Source: Mya arenaria
Lineage: Eukaryota; Mollusca; Bivalvia; Myida; Myidae
Length of the DNA: 64,000 nucleotides
Direction: 5' to 3'
NCBI RefSeq assembly: GCF_026914265.1
Contig: NC_069129.1
Location: 18,337,945-18,401,944, forward strand
The notes under the pieces are model-generated. The model did not search any database and was not told the DNA's origin. It was given only the letters and a program-made list of their open reading frames with translations. The translations under genes were made by a program, and so were the position numbers. Below, one piece after another: positions 1 to 10,800 of this stretch. The first letter of the stretch is position 1. Each line of letters begins with the position of its first letter.

Positions 1-345
1 TCACCATGGGGGGCGTTAGCAATTCTGTGTCTGGGCCACATCTTTGTTACTAATAAAGTGATTTTCAAATAACATTATACAAATCATCACTACATTAAAA
101 GAATGTGTCACATGCAATTTCCAGGTCCATACCTCAAAGTCTAGAATCACCATGGGGGGGGACGTTAGCAATTCCATGTCCAGGCCATAACTCAAAGACT
201 AGAATCACCATGGGGGGCGTTAGCAATTCTGTGTCCAGGCCACATCTTTGTAACTCGTCTGTTAGCAATTCCGTGTCTGGGCCATAACTTGGTTACTAAT
301 AAAGCGATTTTCAAATAACTTTATACAAATCATCACTACATTGGG
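1..345. repeat. Degenerate nested tandem repeat
   Basis: A motif near CACCATGGGGGGCGTTAGCA recurs at about 2, 150 and 207, with a shorter relative at 250. A longer segment (TACTAATAAAG, then TTATACAAATCATCACTACA) occurs at about 48-100 and again at 293-341. The unit is roughly 60 bp, with a larger duplication over it. It lies in or upstream of the companion gene of the Harbinger element. No gene is seen in it. Confidence 0.7.
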
Positions 346-446
346 TCCCTTTTAAGCAAACATTATAGTATCAGTATCATAATTGTTTCTTACTGAATAT
401 TTTCGTGAAATAGTTTCATTTTGAAAAACAGATTTCTCCTTTCCAG

Positions 447-1678
447 GTCCTTGCAACCATACCAAAGGTGTCTGTTTCGGGGATAGAAGGGGGGATCGAC
501 ACTAGTGGTAAGTTTGTGTTACAAAATAAACAGCATGCCCTGAACTGATAAGTACCTCAATGAAAAACGGAAATATATTAACATGTATTTGTTATTGTGA
601 CAACATAAATATGGGTTAATTGTAGGGTACAGACATGACAGCATTAGCCTGTTTTGTATTTTAATACATTTATTACTACAAATAACTGACAACCACTTGT
701 AATTCACCATACATAACAATTGAATGGCATCATGTCTTCAGAGGTCCCGGCAACTTCACTTGAGGTCAAGACAGGAGAGGTCTCATCACGAGAAGGAACA
801 GGGAGTGGTAGGTTGAACAGTTCCAATAAATGAATTCAAATCCAAAAAACATATGACTTAAGAAATACCAGTCGAACATCAGTATCTTGTTTACTTGTAC
901 ATCTACAATTGACTCATCTCTCTGTATTCACTTGCAATATGTTTTGTTAACACTTAAAGAAATTAGAACTAGGAAGACTTAAGGAATTCGATTCCTTATG
1001 ACAAATTCAACAATATTTAAAGTTGCACTCTCACAGATTGGCCATAGTGACAAAAAAGTTCTTGGAACAAGCTAATTTTTGGGTAAATATCTGAAAACAA
1101 GTTATATAAGACAGGTGACAAAGATCAAATTGTAGTTTTTTAAACATTTATATTTGTAATTTATGGCAGTTTTTCACAATTGAAATCTGTTATTTGTTTA
1201 GTTTTACATTTATGAATGAATTGAAGGCTTTGATGCCAACATCGGCTGATTTCGAGATGCAAATTTAAAAAAATGTGGAAACTGTATCTGTGAGAGTGCA
1301 GCTTTAATTAAATAATTGAGTAAAGTGCAGTGTTAACTCCGTTACTGATGTACTGTACATCCTTGTAAATACATTCAAAAGTAAATCATAATATTCATGT
1401 AATTAAGACTTTAAGTGATGAATGATATCATGTCATAAAATTGTAAATATATTTTTGCAGACATCACACCAGGACCATCCTCAACAGCCAAGAGAAAGTT
1501 GGAGGAGCCTGGGAAGAGCGGAGAAAAGAAAAAGAAAATGGAGGAAGAGGATTTAAGTCTGAGGATGGTTCTTGCTCAGGAGCAAACAAACTCAATATTA
1601 AAAGAAATAAGCAACAGCTTAAAAGAAATTGTAAATTTAAAAAGAGGCGAACAACAATTTAGTGTTTTTGAACAATAA
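447..1678 (+). CDS. 3' exons of a Harbinger companion (Myb/NAIF1-like type) protein
   Basis: Three exons fit in phase: 447-507, 742-807 and 1461-1678. Each internal junction has AG before and GT after (GTAAGT, GTAGGT), and the reading ends in TAA at 1678. The encoded C-terminus is low complexity, then a basic stretch (KRKLEEPGKS, EKKKKME), then a short helical coiled-coil-like tail (LAQEQTNSILKEISNSLKEI). This is the usual tail of the Myb/SANT-like second protein that PIF/Harbinger transposons carry beside their transposase and that helps nuclear import and DNA binding. The Myb domain itself would be upstream, outside the window. Assignment rests on composition and on convergence with the Harbinger transposase at 2449-7478, so it is an inference. 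It could be an unrelated host gene end. Confidence 0.5.
1021..1303. mobile_element. TTAA-flanked MITE, family A, copy 1
   Basis: The ends are inverted: AGTTGCACTCTCACAGAT on the left and ATCTGTGAGAGTGCAGCT on the right. Both sides are flanked by TTAA (1017-1020 and 1304-1307), the target used by piggyBac-type transposases. It is 283 bp with no coding capacity. Further copies lie at 4830-5183 and 28271-28623. Confidence 0.75.
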
Positions 1679-2008
1679 CTTTTGTATATGATGTCATTGT
1701 GTAAGCATTTCTATTATCCGGAAAACGTTATTTGCAAATTGATAATTGAAATGTATTTAAAAAGTTATCATTTCTTGTGAATGAAATTGAGCTTTGGCAT
1801 AATTTAAATGATCTCGTTATAGATGAAAAGTAATATGTTGACATAATGTAAAAATAGATGATGATCATTGCAAGAAGTATCCCTAAAGTCACATTTATCT
1901 CTTGAAATTAAGAAATTATACATTCAATTGAAAAGTACATACATTTAAAACAGAAATGTTTGTAAAAACAGAAAATTTTTTGTCAGGGATCTATATTTTT
2001 TTATCTTA

Positions 2009-2060
2009 AAGGGACTGTTCACCACTATGCTATGAAGGCTTACTTATATAATTATAAACT
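2009..2060. repeat. Possible end of another TTAA MITE
   Basis: TTAAAGGGACTGTTCACC resembles the start of a TTAA-inserting MITE. No inverted partner was found before 2449, so this is either a truncated copy or chance. The rest of 1679-2448 is AT-rich with no gene seen. Confidence 0.3.
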
Positions 2061-4560
2061 ATGAGGAACTCTAGTTTATAGTAAGTTTCAATGCATCGTA
2101 CACATTAATACCAAGTTTATGTCAGTTTTCGACAATTTTCTTGCAAATTGATCATCTGGTGCAAAGTTACTTTAACAATCCTGACCCCAATTTCTTGAAA
2201 CTTAACAGGCTTTAAGTAGTTCCTTTTATTTTGCAAAATATCAAATTTAAACTATATTTTTATAAATAATAATTTGTTATTCCTATTTACCAAATAAATA
2301 ACTTCCATTAACAGGCTTAACATTTTAAAAGAAGTATATACAGCATGTGCTTGAAAAGATCAGTAATATTTAGCGAAGTTAAATCATATTATAACAAAAT
2401 TGAGCAGTTTCTAGGAATTGGGTACTGGTATTGAAATATACTTTCACTTTAATGGAACATGTTCACAATTCTGCGACGCATGGTCTGTCCTTGTTCATTC
2501 TGTTGTGCAATTTGGCAAGCTGCTTGAGCATTGTCATTGTCATTATCCATCATCATGTCAGCTGGAAACATTGTTTTCGATACAAAAGTTGTGCAACTTT
2601 ACACATGCCACAACAATTTTTCAACATTTGGTTGGTGTGTATTGTAGCGCTCCTCCTGATCTATGTAGGCATCTGGAAAAGTTACATGAAGATAATGAAC
2701 ATTGTGTGTATAAGTATACAATTAACTGAAAATGACATCAGTTTAAGTCTCATTGCATCTCATTCATTGCAATCTGTGTTTGAAATATTCTCAACTTTAA
2801 AACTTTATATATTTATTATTGAAGATTTAGTAGTTTTTGATTCATAACACATTTCATCTTTTCCTGTTCTTTTATTGAAATATACTGATGGATTATTGAT
2901 ACATTGTTATTTAAAATATAATTTTACTGTTTTCACTGATTTTATCGTATAATTGTAAATAGCTTAACATAAACACATGCAATGCTGAGAAGAAAAAAAT
3001 GACATCATTTAATTTCGTATCCAGTATGACATCATTTGTCGGTGATATCCCAATTAAATATCCATTAACTTTTGTAAGCAGGAAAGGTAAATAATAATTG
3101 TATATATTCTTTTATGGCAATATATACAACATTTTGAACATCAAACATTCATATTTCACTACTGGACATTCGTGAAATATAAAAAAAATTGTGTTCACTC
3201 ATTAATTATATTGCTATATATCTAACACTGAAAATTACAAATATATCTTATACCTGAAACGGGATTTTAGAAGTCCGAAACTCCTCTCAATCACTATACG
3301 TCCCCTGATTTGGGCTTTGTTGAAGGCAACCTCTTGTAGAGTGGTAGGATTGAGTAATGGGACGGAGTGGATAACCGCCATCACCAAGTAAAATGCCTGT
3401 CTGGTTGGTCTCAAGGTGGTCCTAGATTCAAAGCCCAGCAAAACAACAAATTAGTGCATGGTCCAGTTCAGTTAAATATTATAATTATTGATGTGTTTGC
3501 ATATGTTCTTCCCTATAACTTGCACTCAATTAATTGTTTAATTTCTACAGGATGACAGATAAGAATTGTTTTTACTGAAAAAGAAAACAACAATGTTTGT
3601 GATAATGATTTAGCTTAAGTACACAATAACCTTTAGTGTAGATACATCAAACACAGCTGCATCATGCTGGGAACCTGGCCATCTGGCTACAATGTCGGTG
3701 AATCTGTAAATATTTGCAATCTATAATTAATGTATTACTAATTGAATTTTTATAGATGATTTTATTGTGATAAAGAAGAAATGAATTAAGATATTGTTAT
3801 TCATACCAATGCAAGTCTTTTATTCCAATTGTAATATGACTGTTTCATATTCTAGTAATTTGTTATGTTTTGTTTATGATGTTTCAAATATAAATTAGAT
3901 ATATACAACATTATTTACATTGACATGATTTAATTTACATTTGCAGTGACTAGCACACCTATGGAATTTGCTTAATTTATTTGAAAGTAATAGATGTCCA
4001 ATTGAAATTCAATGCAATAAAAACAATGTCTATTTATTTTGGGCCATTCACTCATAAATTGATGTGTATACATTGACAAACTGTACTATATTAAGCAAAT
4101 CACTCCATATGACTCATGAAATGTACCACGCAATTACAAAAAATCCCATAACATTTCATTATATTTTTCTAAGGCAAGGATAAGATATTATCATATCATT
4201 TAATGTTTTTTTTCCTTTTCACAGTATTTGTACTTATTTATTTAAATTACCTCATTTCATGGTCACATACAGCCATGACATTGATGGCATGGTAACCCTT
4301 CCTGCATATGAAGGCAACCCCATTGTCCTTAGGAGCAAGAATAGGGACCAATGTTCCATCCACTGCTCCTGTAACAATACGCTTTGTTGTTGTATGACTA
4401 AGATTTTTTTTAAAGTATTTGTTGCATTATTTTTAGTGTACTTATAGTGTTATTTAATGTTTCTTGTTTGATTTATGTTTGCAATAAACATTGAGGATAA
4501 TTATTATCTTCATGTAAAAATTTCATCCATTGTATGTTTCGAATATTTTATACAATGCCT

Positions 4561-4640
4561 TAAAGCTGCAATCTTACAGACAATTTGATTTCTGGAAACT
4601 AGTGATACAATACTAGTGATATATTCAAACATATATGTTA
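4561..4640. repeat. Partial MITE family A end
   Basis: CTTAAAGCTGCAATCTTACA matches the left end of the TTAA family A, but no right end follows before transposase exon 3. It is a truncated copy in intron 3 of the Harbinger transposase gene. Confidence 0.5.
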
Positions 4641-4829
4641 TTTGGTTTTAAATTACCTATGATGTTGGGTATCCTGCACTTCTTGAAAAATCCCACTTTT
4701 GTCCTTAATACCTCATCTCTTGTGGATGGTAACCTGTTAAATATTTTTGAAATGTATCTATACATGTACAACATTATGACCATGATTCATGTAAGTAATT
4801 TGGAAAACTGTAATTGTTAATTTGTTTAA

Positions 4830-5183
4830 AGCTGCACTCTTGTAGAGTGCCAGTTTGGTAATGTTTGTTCTTATGGTTTGTTCCAGAACCAGCTGATTTT
4901 GGCGTCAGTGCATTTAATTCAGTCATAGGCAAAGCGATCACGATAGAGTAGATCTGATTTGTTGGGAAAACTGCTTAAAATTCGTAGAGCTAGTAATTAA
5001 TGCTTTTAGCTGTAAAAAAAAAACAATTTCCAACGTTAGTATGGAAAACTGCGCCCTGATCATTTGTCCGCAGAATTATATCACTATAATTTGCACAAAA
5101 ATTGGCTCATTTGAAGACAAGAAAATAAAACATTTTTGAAAATATAATCTACTTTTTTAAAAATGATCTGTGACAGTGCAGCT
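4830..5183. mobile_element. TTAA-flanked MITE, family A, copy 2
   Basis: It starts AGCTGCACTCTTGTAGAG and ends ATCTGTGACAGTGCAGCT, with TTAA at 4826-4829 and 5184-5187. It is 354 bp and non-coding, and it sits in intron 2 of the Harbinger transposase gene. Its internal GGTTTGTTCCAGAACCAGCT-like segment is not shared visibly with copy 1, so internal divergence is high. Confidence 0.75.
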
Positions 5184-5989
5184 TTAAAGTGTCTCAATCA
5201 GAGAGTTTATGGTGACTGCAATGTATAAGATTTTAGTTTCATTTTGTTTTAGTCAATTTTCTAACAAAATATGGTACCAATTTATAGCCTATTTACTATT
5301 TGTAGCAATGAAATAAAACCTTTTTTCGAAAATCCATGTCTAAAACATTTTACAACCATTATGAATAACAATAGAAATTCAAATAACTGTATCCTAACAA
5401 ATATTTATCAATGTTATTGATAAACACTAGTGTTGATGATGTTTTGTCTCTGAACAGATAATAAACCTTTAAATGTGGCAGTGGTTACTTTCTGTTATTA
5501 TATGTTCAATCCATTCCTTATGTTATAGACTGCATTAGCTTCAATGAAAATGTCAATATTACAAAATTACAATTACAAAAAAGATTCTCATAGTCTTTGA
5601 ACTAATAGAGTGTATATATAATATACAGCTTGGTCAGAAGTTCCTGATTTCAATATCCATTTGAAGATTTGTAATATATTCATGGTTTTCCTAAATTTTA
5701 ACCCATATATTACCTTACATTTCCAATGTTTCTGATAACTGCATTCAGAAAATCATTAAACACCCTTCCAGCTGTAGCTTTTGATATGCCATGAATGTCG
5801 GCAGACTCTGACAAAAAGTTTCCTTTTGAGAGCATCCTCAGCCCTACAAGGACCTGAAAACTCCAAAAATATTACATATGTATTTGACGGTTAATTTTAG
5901 TAAATTAATGATGGTCAACATGCCATATTTAATAGCTAGATTGAGCTGATAGGTAAAGAAATGTAATTCAATATAATAAATATTTTTGC

Positions 5990-6031
5990 AAATAAAGTAA
6001 TAACTGTCAGTATGTGAGAGTGCAACTTTAA
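5990..6031. repeat. Partial MITE family A right end
   Basis: GTATGTGAGAGTGCAACTTTAA at about 6008-6030 matches the right end of family A. The left end was not found, so this is a remnant. Confidence 0.45.
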
Positions 6032-6272
6032 CCAAGTGCAATGTAAAGACAATGAAATGAAGAAATATGATAAAGATAATTATATAGCACCTGCTCAGAA
6101 ATTACAACCATTTACACAATTATTTATTTGATAACAGAACTTAACCAATTTTACCTCACACACACACACGCACGCACACGCACACGCCGACTTCAAACAA
6201 AATAAACAAAATCAATCTTATTTAATTCTACAGTACATTTAGTACTATTGATATCATGAAAATACTATATGG

Positions 6273-6583
6273 TTATGCACCAGCCAATTGTAACCACGCA
6301 CCCCCCCCCCCCCAGGTCCGGCGAATAGCAAGGACTTTGACTTTTGGTCCAGCCAACCCGGCTAAAAACAGAGGGACAAACAGATGGTAAAATTCCCCCC
6401 AAATGCCCCTGCACCCCAGGGACACTAGGTAAGGCCCATTCCCCGCTATATTTAAAGCGAATACAAACTACCGCATTCACCCGGCACTGCGGGGCCACCT
6501 GAAAGGTAAAAACACGGTTCAATTCCCCGATGTATACCCCAGACCTGGGGGGGGGGGCGTGGTTACAATTGACTGGTGCATTA
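6273..6583. mobile_element. MITE family B with C/G-tract termini
   Basis: The left arm reads TTATGCACCAGCCAATTGTA, then ACCACGCA and a run of 14 Cs. The right arm is the reverse complement: a G run, CGTGGTTACAATTGACTG and GTGCATTA. The arms are about 40 bp. Apparent ORFs across it are artefacts of the inverted arms. A diverged, left-truncated copy lies at about 28975-29178 in the ISL2EU element (shared AGGTAAAAACAC and GGCTGGTGCATTA). Confidence 0.7.
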
Positions 6584-7499
6584 CTTTAATTGAAAACAGT
6601 TATCATTTTCCTTTCAGTTATGACATAGTTTTATGTTCCATCTGTAGTACATGCATAACCATGAGAAATCATGTTCATAGTAAAACATGTTTTTTCGTGG
6701 AAAAGCTTTTAGATCTACTCCACAGAATTTCCACTTTCAGCATAGTATTTTGTTCAATAACGCCATTTTTTCCTGTGTTTGCCTCCATCTTGGTGTCATG
6801 ATATGTCCATAAGATAAATGCATAGGCGTTTATCAATATCCATCAAACACATACACTTAATAATTATCAGAATATTCGACCAAGAATATTTAACAGTGTT
6901 TAATATTAAACTTTCATGTTTCAACTCTTGATCTGAAGACAGTGAACTGTGACATATTAACTCAAACGTATGTTACTGTAGTAAATTTTTAGTACGATGA
7001 CAAGAAATATTTTAATTCCTTCTTGAATAAGCACATCATTTCAGGTATAAACATATTTAATGTTAAACCGCCCAACGTTAAACTAGTTGAACTTGTGATG
7101 TTTACTTTCTTTTCACTGACAAGTTAGGTCAAGGTCACTGGATGGTACAGTAAAAAGATAAAAAGGTTACATTATACTTTTACATAATAATATAACGGAG
7201 AGATACCACTATATACAGTTGGAAGACCCGTTTCTTAAAAAACAAACATTTTTTAAATTATAATATACCTTCGTCATTGATGACACTAACATAGTTCTAT
7301 TCGTGGAAGGCTCCAAATCAGCGTGCTGTGCTGCCTCCAGCCGTAAAATGGCGTCTTTCGTCAACCTGTAACGCCCAACGCATTCCCAATCGGGCACATC
7401 GGCGATAGCGACCACCCTTTCCTTAAAAACTCGCGGTCGTCGGGCATTTTGTCTCCTCGCAACGAACAGGGCGGCCATTTTTAATATACTTACGACAAG

Positions 7500-7652
7500 G
7501 CTAACCCAATCGTAAAGTTACCATCGCAAGTTACGAAATCGTAACGTTACTATTACTTACGATTCTTAGTAAGACGCTCGGAAAATCGTAACATGGTGTT
7601 ACGATGCGTTTACGATTACGATTTACGCTACGACCGTTGATAAGACGCTCCC
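7500..7652. promoter_or_regulatory. Subterminal TCGTAA/TTACGA repeats of the Harbinger right end
   Basis: Between the transposase start codon and the terminus, TCGTAA or its reverse TTACGA occurs about seven times in both orientations, and TAAGACGCTC twice. Clustered short motifs near transposon ends usually bind the transposase or its Myb companion. The region also contains the transposase promoter. The role is inferred. Confidence 0.45.
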
Positions 7653-7857
7653 ATTATGTTTACGTTTATTAATGAATATGTTCAAAATATATATTTTGAC
7701 ATATAAAAAAATAAAAAGCCAATTTTAAGTAATAGACATATGCGTAGTTTAATGTACGCATTTAGACTGATGAAGAAAATGCAAATTTGTTATTTAACTC
7801 TCCTACTTACGTTGCTTTTAGGTTATTTTATACTAATGATATTGAGATGATTTTCAG

Positions 7858-10800
7858 AGAATGGTATAACAGGCGATACATTGATACAGCTTAAAGATAA
7901 AGATTTTGAGAAGCTTGAAGTAACGTAAGTGATTATTTTAAGTCTTAATTGGAAAATTAATTGAGATGTTGTCATATAATTTGAAATTCTGTCACATTTT
8001 GAATTATATTCTGGAAATATTCACTCCAACTCACGTTTTTGCTTTTACATAATATAGGGACTTGAACCAAATAGTGAAATTACGGAAGTTTATTCGGACA
8101 GTAAAGACACCTCCTTTTCATTTCCTTGGACAAAAGGTAAGCCTCTTGAAATTAAGATCACTGAGGCGTAACAATAATAGAAGCAGTACTTCACGCCTTG
8201 AATGGTGAATGTATTTAAGCCCATAATAAACATATTGTCATTTACCTATATGCAATCGGATAGTAAAATTACCGAAAATTTGAAAAACTGGAAACACTCC
8301 TTATATACAGAACAGAACAGAACAGAACAGAATGTTTATTCAACTGAAGCATATACAGCTCATTGTTATAAACACAAAAATAAATACACCTTATCAATTA
8401 TATATTCATAATCAAATCAATATTGCATGCATGCAAGAACAAAATGAATAATTTTGCATACTATTATTTACAAAAAAAGTAAAATATATTACCACGAGAG
8501 AAAACAAGCAAACTTAAAAATTAGGGATGGAAACCGGATACCAAATCGGTATCCGGATATTCGTATCAAATATTCGAATACTATCCGGATACTCGTATCA
8601 AATTGTTTTCATAATAAGTAAATTTCCTATTATATGTCACCCACCTTCTGTTATTGGACATAAGTGTCCACTTAATTTGTAATTCGTCATATGGCAATTT
8701 CACTTTTTCATTCATTCTTTCTCAGTCTTAATAATTTATAATGTATTAATCAAAGCTAAACAACTCATTTTACGTCATAAAACTCATGATGAATACCACA
8801 TAAACACCTCGCGAATTTGATAGTCACTTCGACCGAGGTGGTTGCTTGGTTACTGCCACGTGTTTCGAGTTTGTTATTTATCAGCAGGTTTCATGTTAAA
8901 TGACGCTTTGATTATTTGATAGTCGATTGTAATTTTATTTCATTATATTGTTTGATTTAATGCAATACCTACAATTTCTGCGGTGTTTTTTGATGAAGGA
9001 TATAATTGCGGAAAAGATAAGAAGACAAAAAGACGATCTGATTTTTCTTCATTTACATGCGTGTGCTATAAACTAAACATGTTTACATATCGTATAAAAA
9101 TAAAATAGCGGACATGGTGACGTCAAGAGTTGTCTGCCTCATGGTGGACTTTGAAGGCGTAGTCGGTGGACTGCATACGGGGTGTTTTATTCATGTGATT
9201 TCTAAGATTTGAAGTTCCACCACAATATACCAGTTTAACCTTACACAGTTGACACACAACACTTTTACCATCCTCGGATTTTGTGAAATACTTCCAAAAA
9301 CTTGAAGTCAATGTTGGAGGCATATTTCCGTTGTCATGATACGGGAATAACGATTAATAATTCAAAACACAATTACAAGATGCAAAATGATGGAAATTTA
9401 AATGAAAAGTGAAAAGATAAACAAATTTGTTTTTATATTTATTGTTCAGATAGCAATAATTTCTTCATGCATATTCATCAAAAATACGATTGGTCATTAA
9501 TATCTTTGATTGCACGACCCTTATCTTGTGATTGGACGATCAATTCCTACGGATTAATGATCAATCCGTTTAATATCAACTAGTGCCATTTAGTGTCAAT
9601 TAAGCACATCTGATATCATAAAACAACATTTGTCATTGTAAACAAGGTCATAGAACTTCACAGGGTGCTGCACAAGGACACAATATCACGCCTTGTGCAA
9701 ACACCAAATTAGCAGACGATTTGTGACACATACCCACTTCGCGACAGACACTGTTGATCACCTGAAATATTTCATCTGAAAAGTTTTATAACAATTGCTA
9801 TGTCTCTGCTAAGCTATTTCATTGAAATTTTAATTCTTAACGAATATTCGAATACCCATTTTGGTATCCGAATACTTGCGTGATATCCGGAAACTCAGAT
9901 ATTCGCTTCCATCCCTATTAAAAATACTAATTAAGCAGGAGTGAATGTTAGGAGACATTTAGGGGTAATTTAAACATTCAAGTCTCTTATTTTAAAAGCT
10001 TTGGTACAAAAATAGCTAATCTTGCTAACAGAGATTTATTGCAAGAATTGAGTAATGATAAAAAATTTACCATACTAGGATGTCTGACATAATATCTAGG
10101 AATATAATTCTGCCTTATTTCGATGTACACTCTGGCTCAGCAATTGATGTTATTGATCTTATAATGTTGTTATTTGCCGACGACATGACCATTGGAGGAA
10201 AACACCTAACTAAATTCAGCAGCCTATGGATAGACTTTCGGAATATTTTGTTATAATTGGGGTTTATTAGTAAATACACATACAACAAGTAATAGTCGTT
10301 CGAAAAAGAGGAGGGCAATTGCCAACAGTAAATAATACTTATAATGGCAAACCTATTGGTGTGGTGAGTGACTTTATTTACTCAGGAACGTCTTTAAACC
10401 AGATTGACCATTCTGCTTTAAACCAAGAATATCTAATTGGTCAAACATTTAAAGCATCAATTATGTTGTAAATGTAAGGATAATGATCTGAAACCAAAGC
10501 TACTATGTCATCTTTATGATGCTTTTAAAGCTAATGCCCTTAATATTGCATAAGAAATTCGGGAGTATTACAAGTCAAAAGAAACTGGAATAATTAATTT
10601 CAAATTGATGTTGGATGTTGGGAATCATACATGTACAGCTAGTGTTAGTGCTATTTGGAGCTTGGTATTAATATCGACAAATCAAGTAATAGCCATGGGA
10701 TAAAATTATTAGATATATGTAAAGGGTCAAGTATTCGTATTGTTAACGGTCGTATTGGTAACACTGATCAGTATACATTTTTGTCACATAACGGTTGTTC

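Larger units (their letters stand above)
2449..7478 (-). pseudogene. HARBI1-like (PIF/Harbinger) DDE transposase, seven exons, decayed
   Basis: Exons on the - strand, in order: 7478-7269, 5853-5714, 4733-4657, 4368-4251, 3703-3631, 3400-3254, 2672-2449. Phases agree at every junction and all introns are GT-AG. The start gives MAALFVARRQNARRPRVFKE and a YRLTKDAILRL helix. Exon 2 has the HTH (VLVGLRMLSKGNF, ADIHGISKATAGRVF). Exons 3-4 give FFKKCRIPNIIGAVDGTLVP with the first catalytic Asp, then AFICRKGYHAINVM. Exon 5 has DIVARWPGSQHDAAVF (second Asp). Exon 6 has LLGDGGYPL, then NKAQIRGRIVIERSFGLLKS (final Glu). Exon 7 has KLHNFCIENN and ends MRRRIVNMFH. The frame shifts between GDGGYPLRP and LNPTTLQ in exon 6, and exon 7 has in-frame stops. 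It is therefore a dead plain DNA transposase. The family excises and inserts the element at 3-bp targets. Confidence 0.85.
1..7652 (-). mobile_element. PIF/Harbinger DNA transposon, intron-containing, left end off-window
   Basis: The stretch holds a HARBI1-like transposase on the - strand and a convergent companion gene on the + strand, the two-gene plan of autonomous Harbinger elements. The right terminus is placed near 7652 because the sequence ends in GATAAGACGCTCCC; read inward it begins GGGAGCGTCTTATC, a Harbinger-like G-rich start. A second TAAGACGCTC lies at about 7570. The matching left terminus was not found, so the element either starts before base 1 or has lost that end. Several MITEs have inserted into it (1021-1303, 4830-5183, 6273-6583), and the transposase is decayed, so it is old. 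It ends 205 bp before exon 2 of SAMHD1 copy A. Confidence 0.6.

Noticed and set aside
2418-2847. Two overlapping + strand ORFs of 103 and 138 aa
   Set aside because: They are antisense shadows of the last exon of the Harbinger transposase, which gives family motifs on the other strand.
6265-6522. 85-aa ORF on the - strand
   Set aside because: It runs through the inverted arms and C-tract of a MITE.
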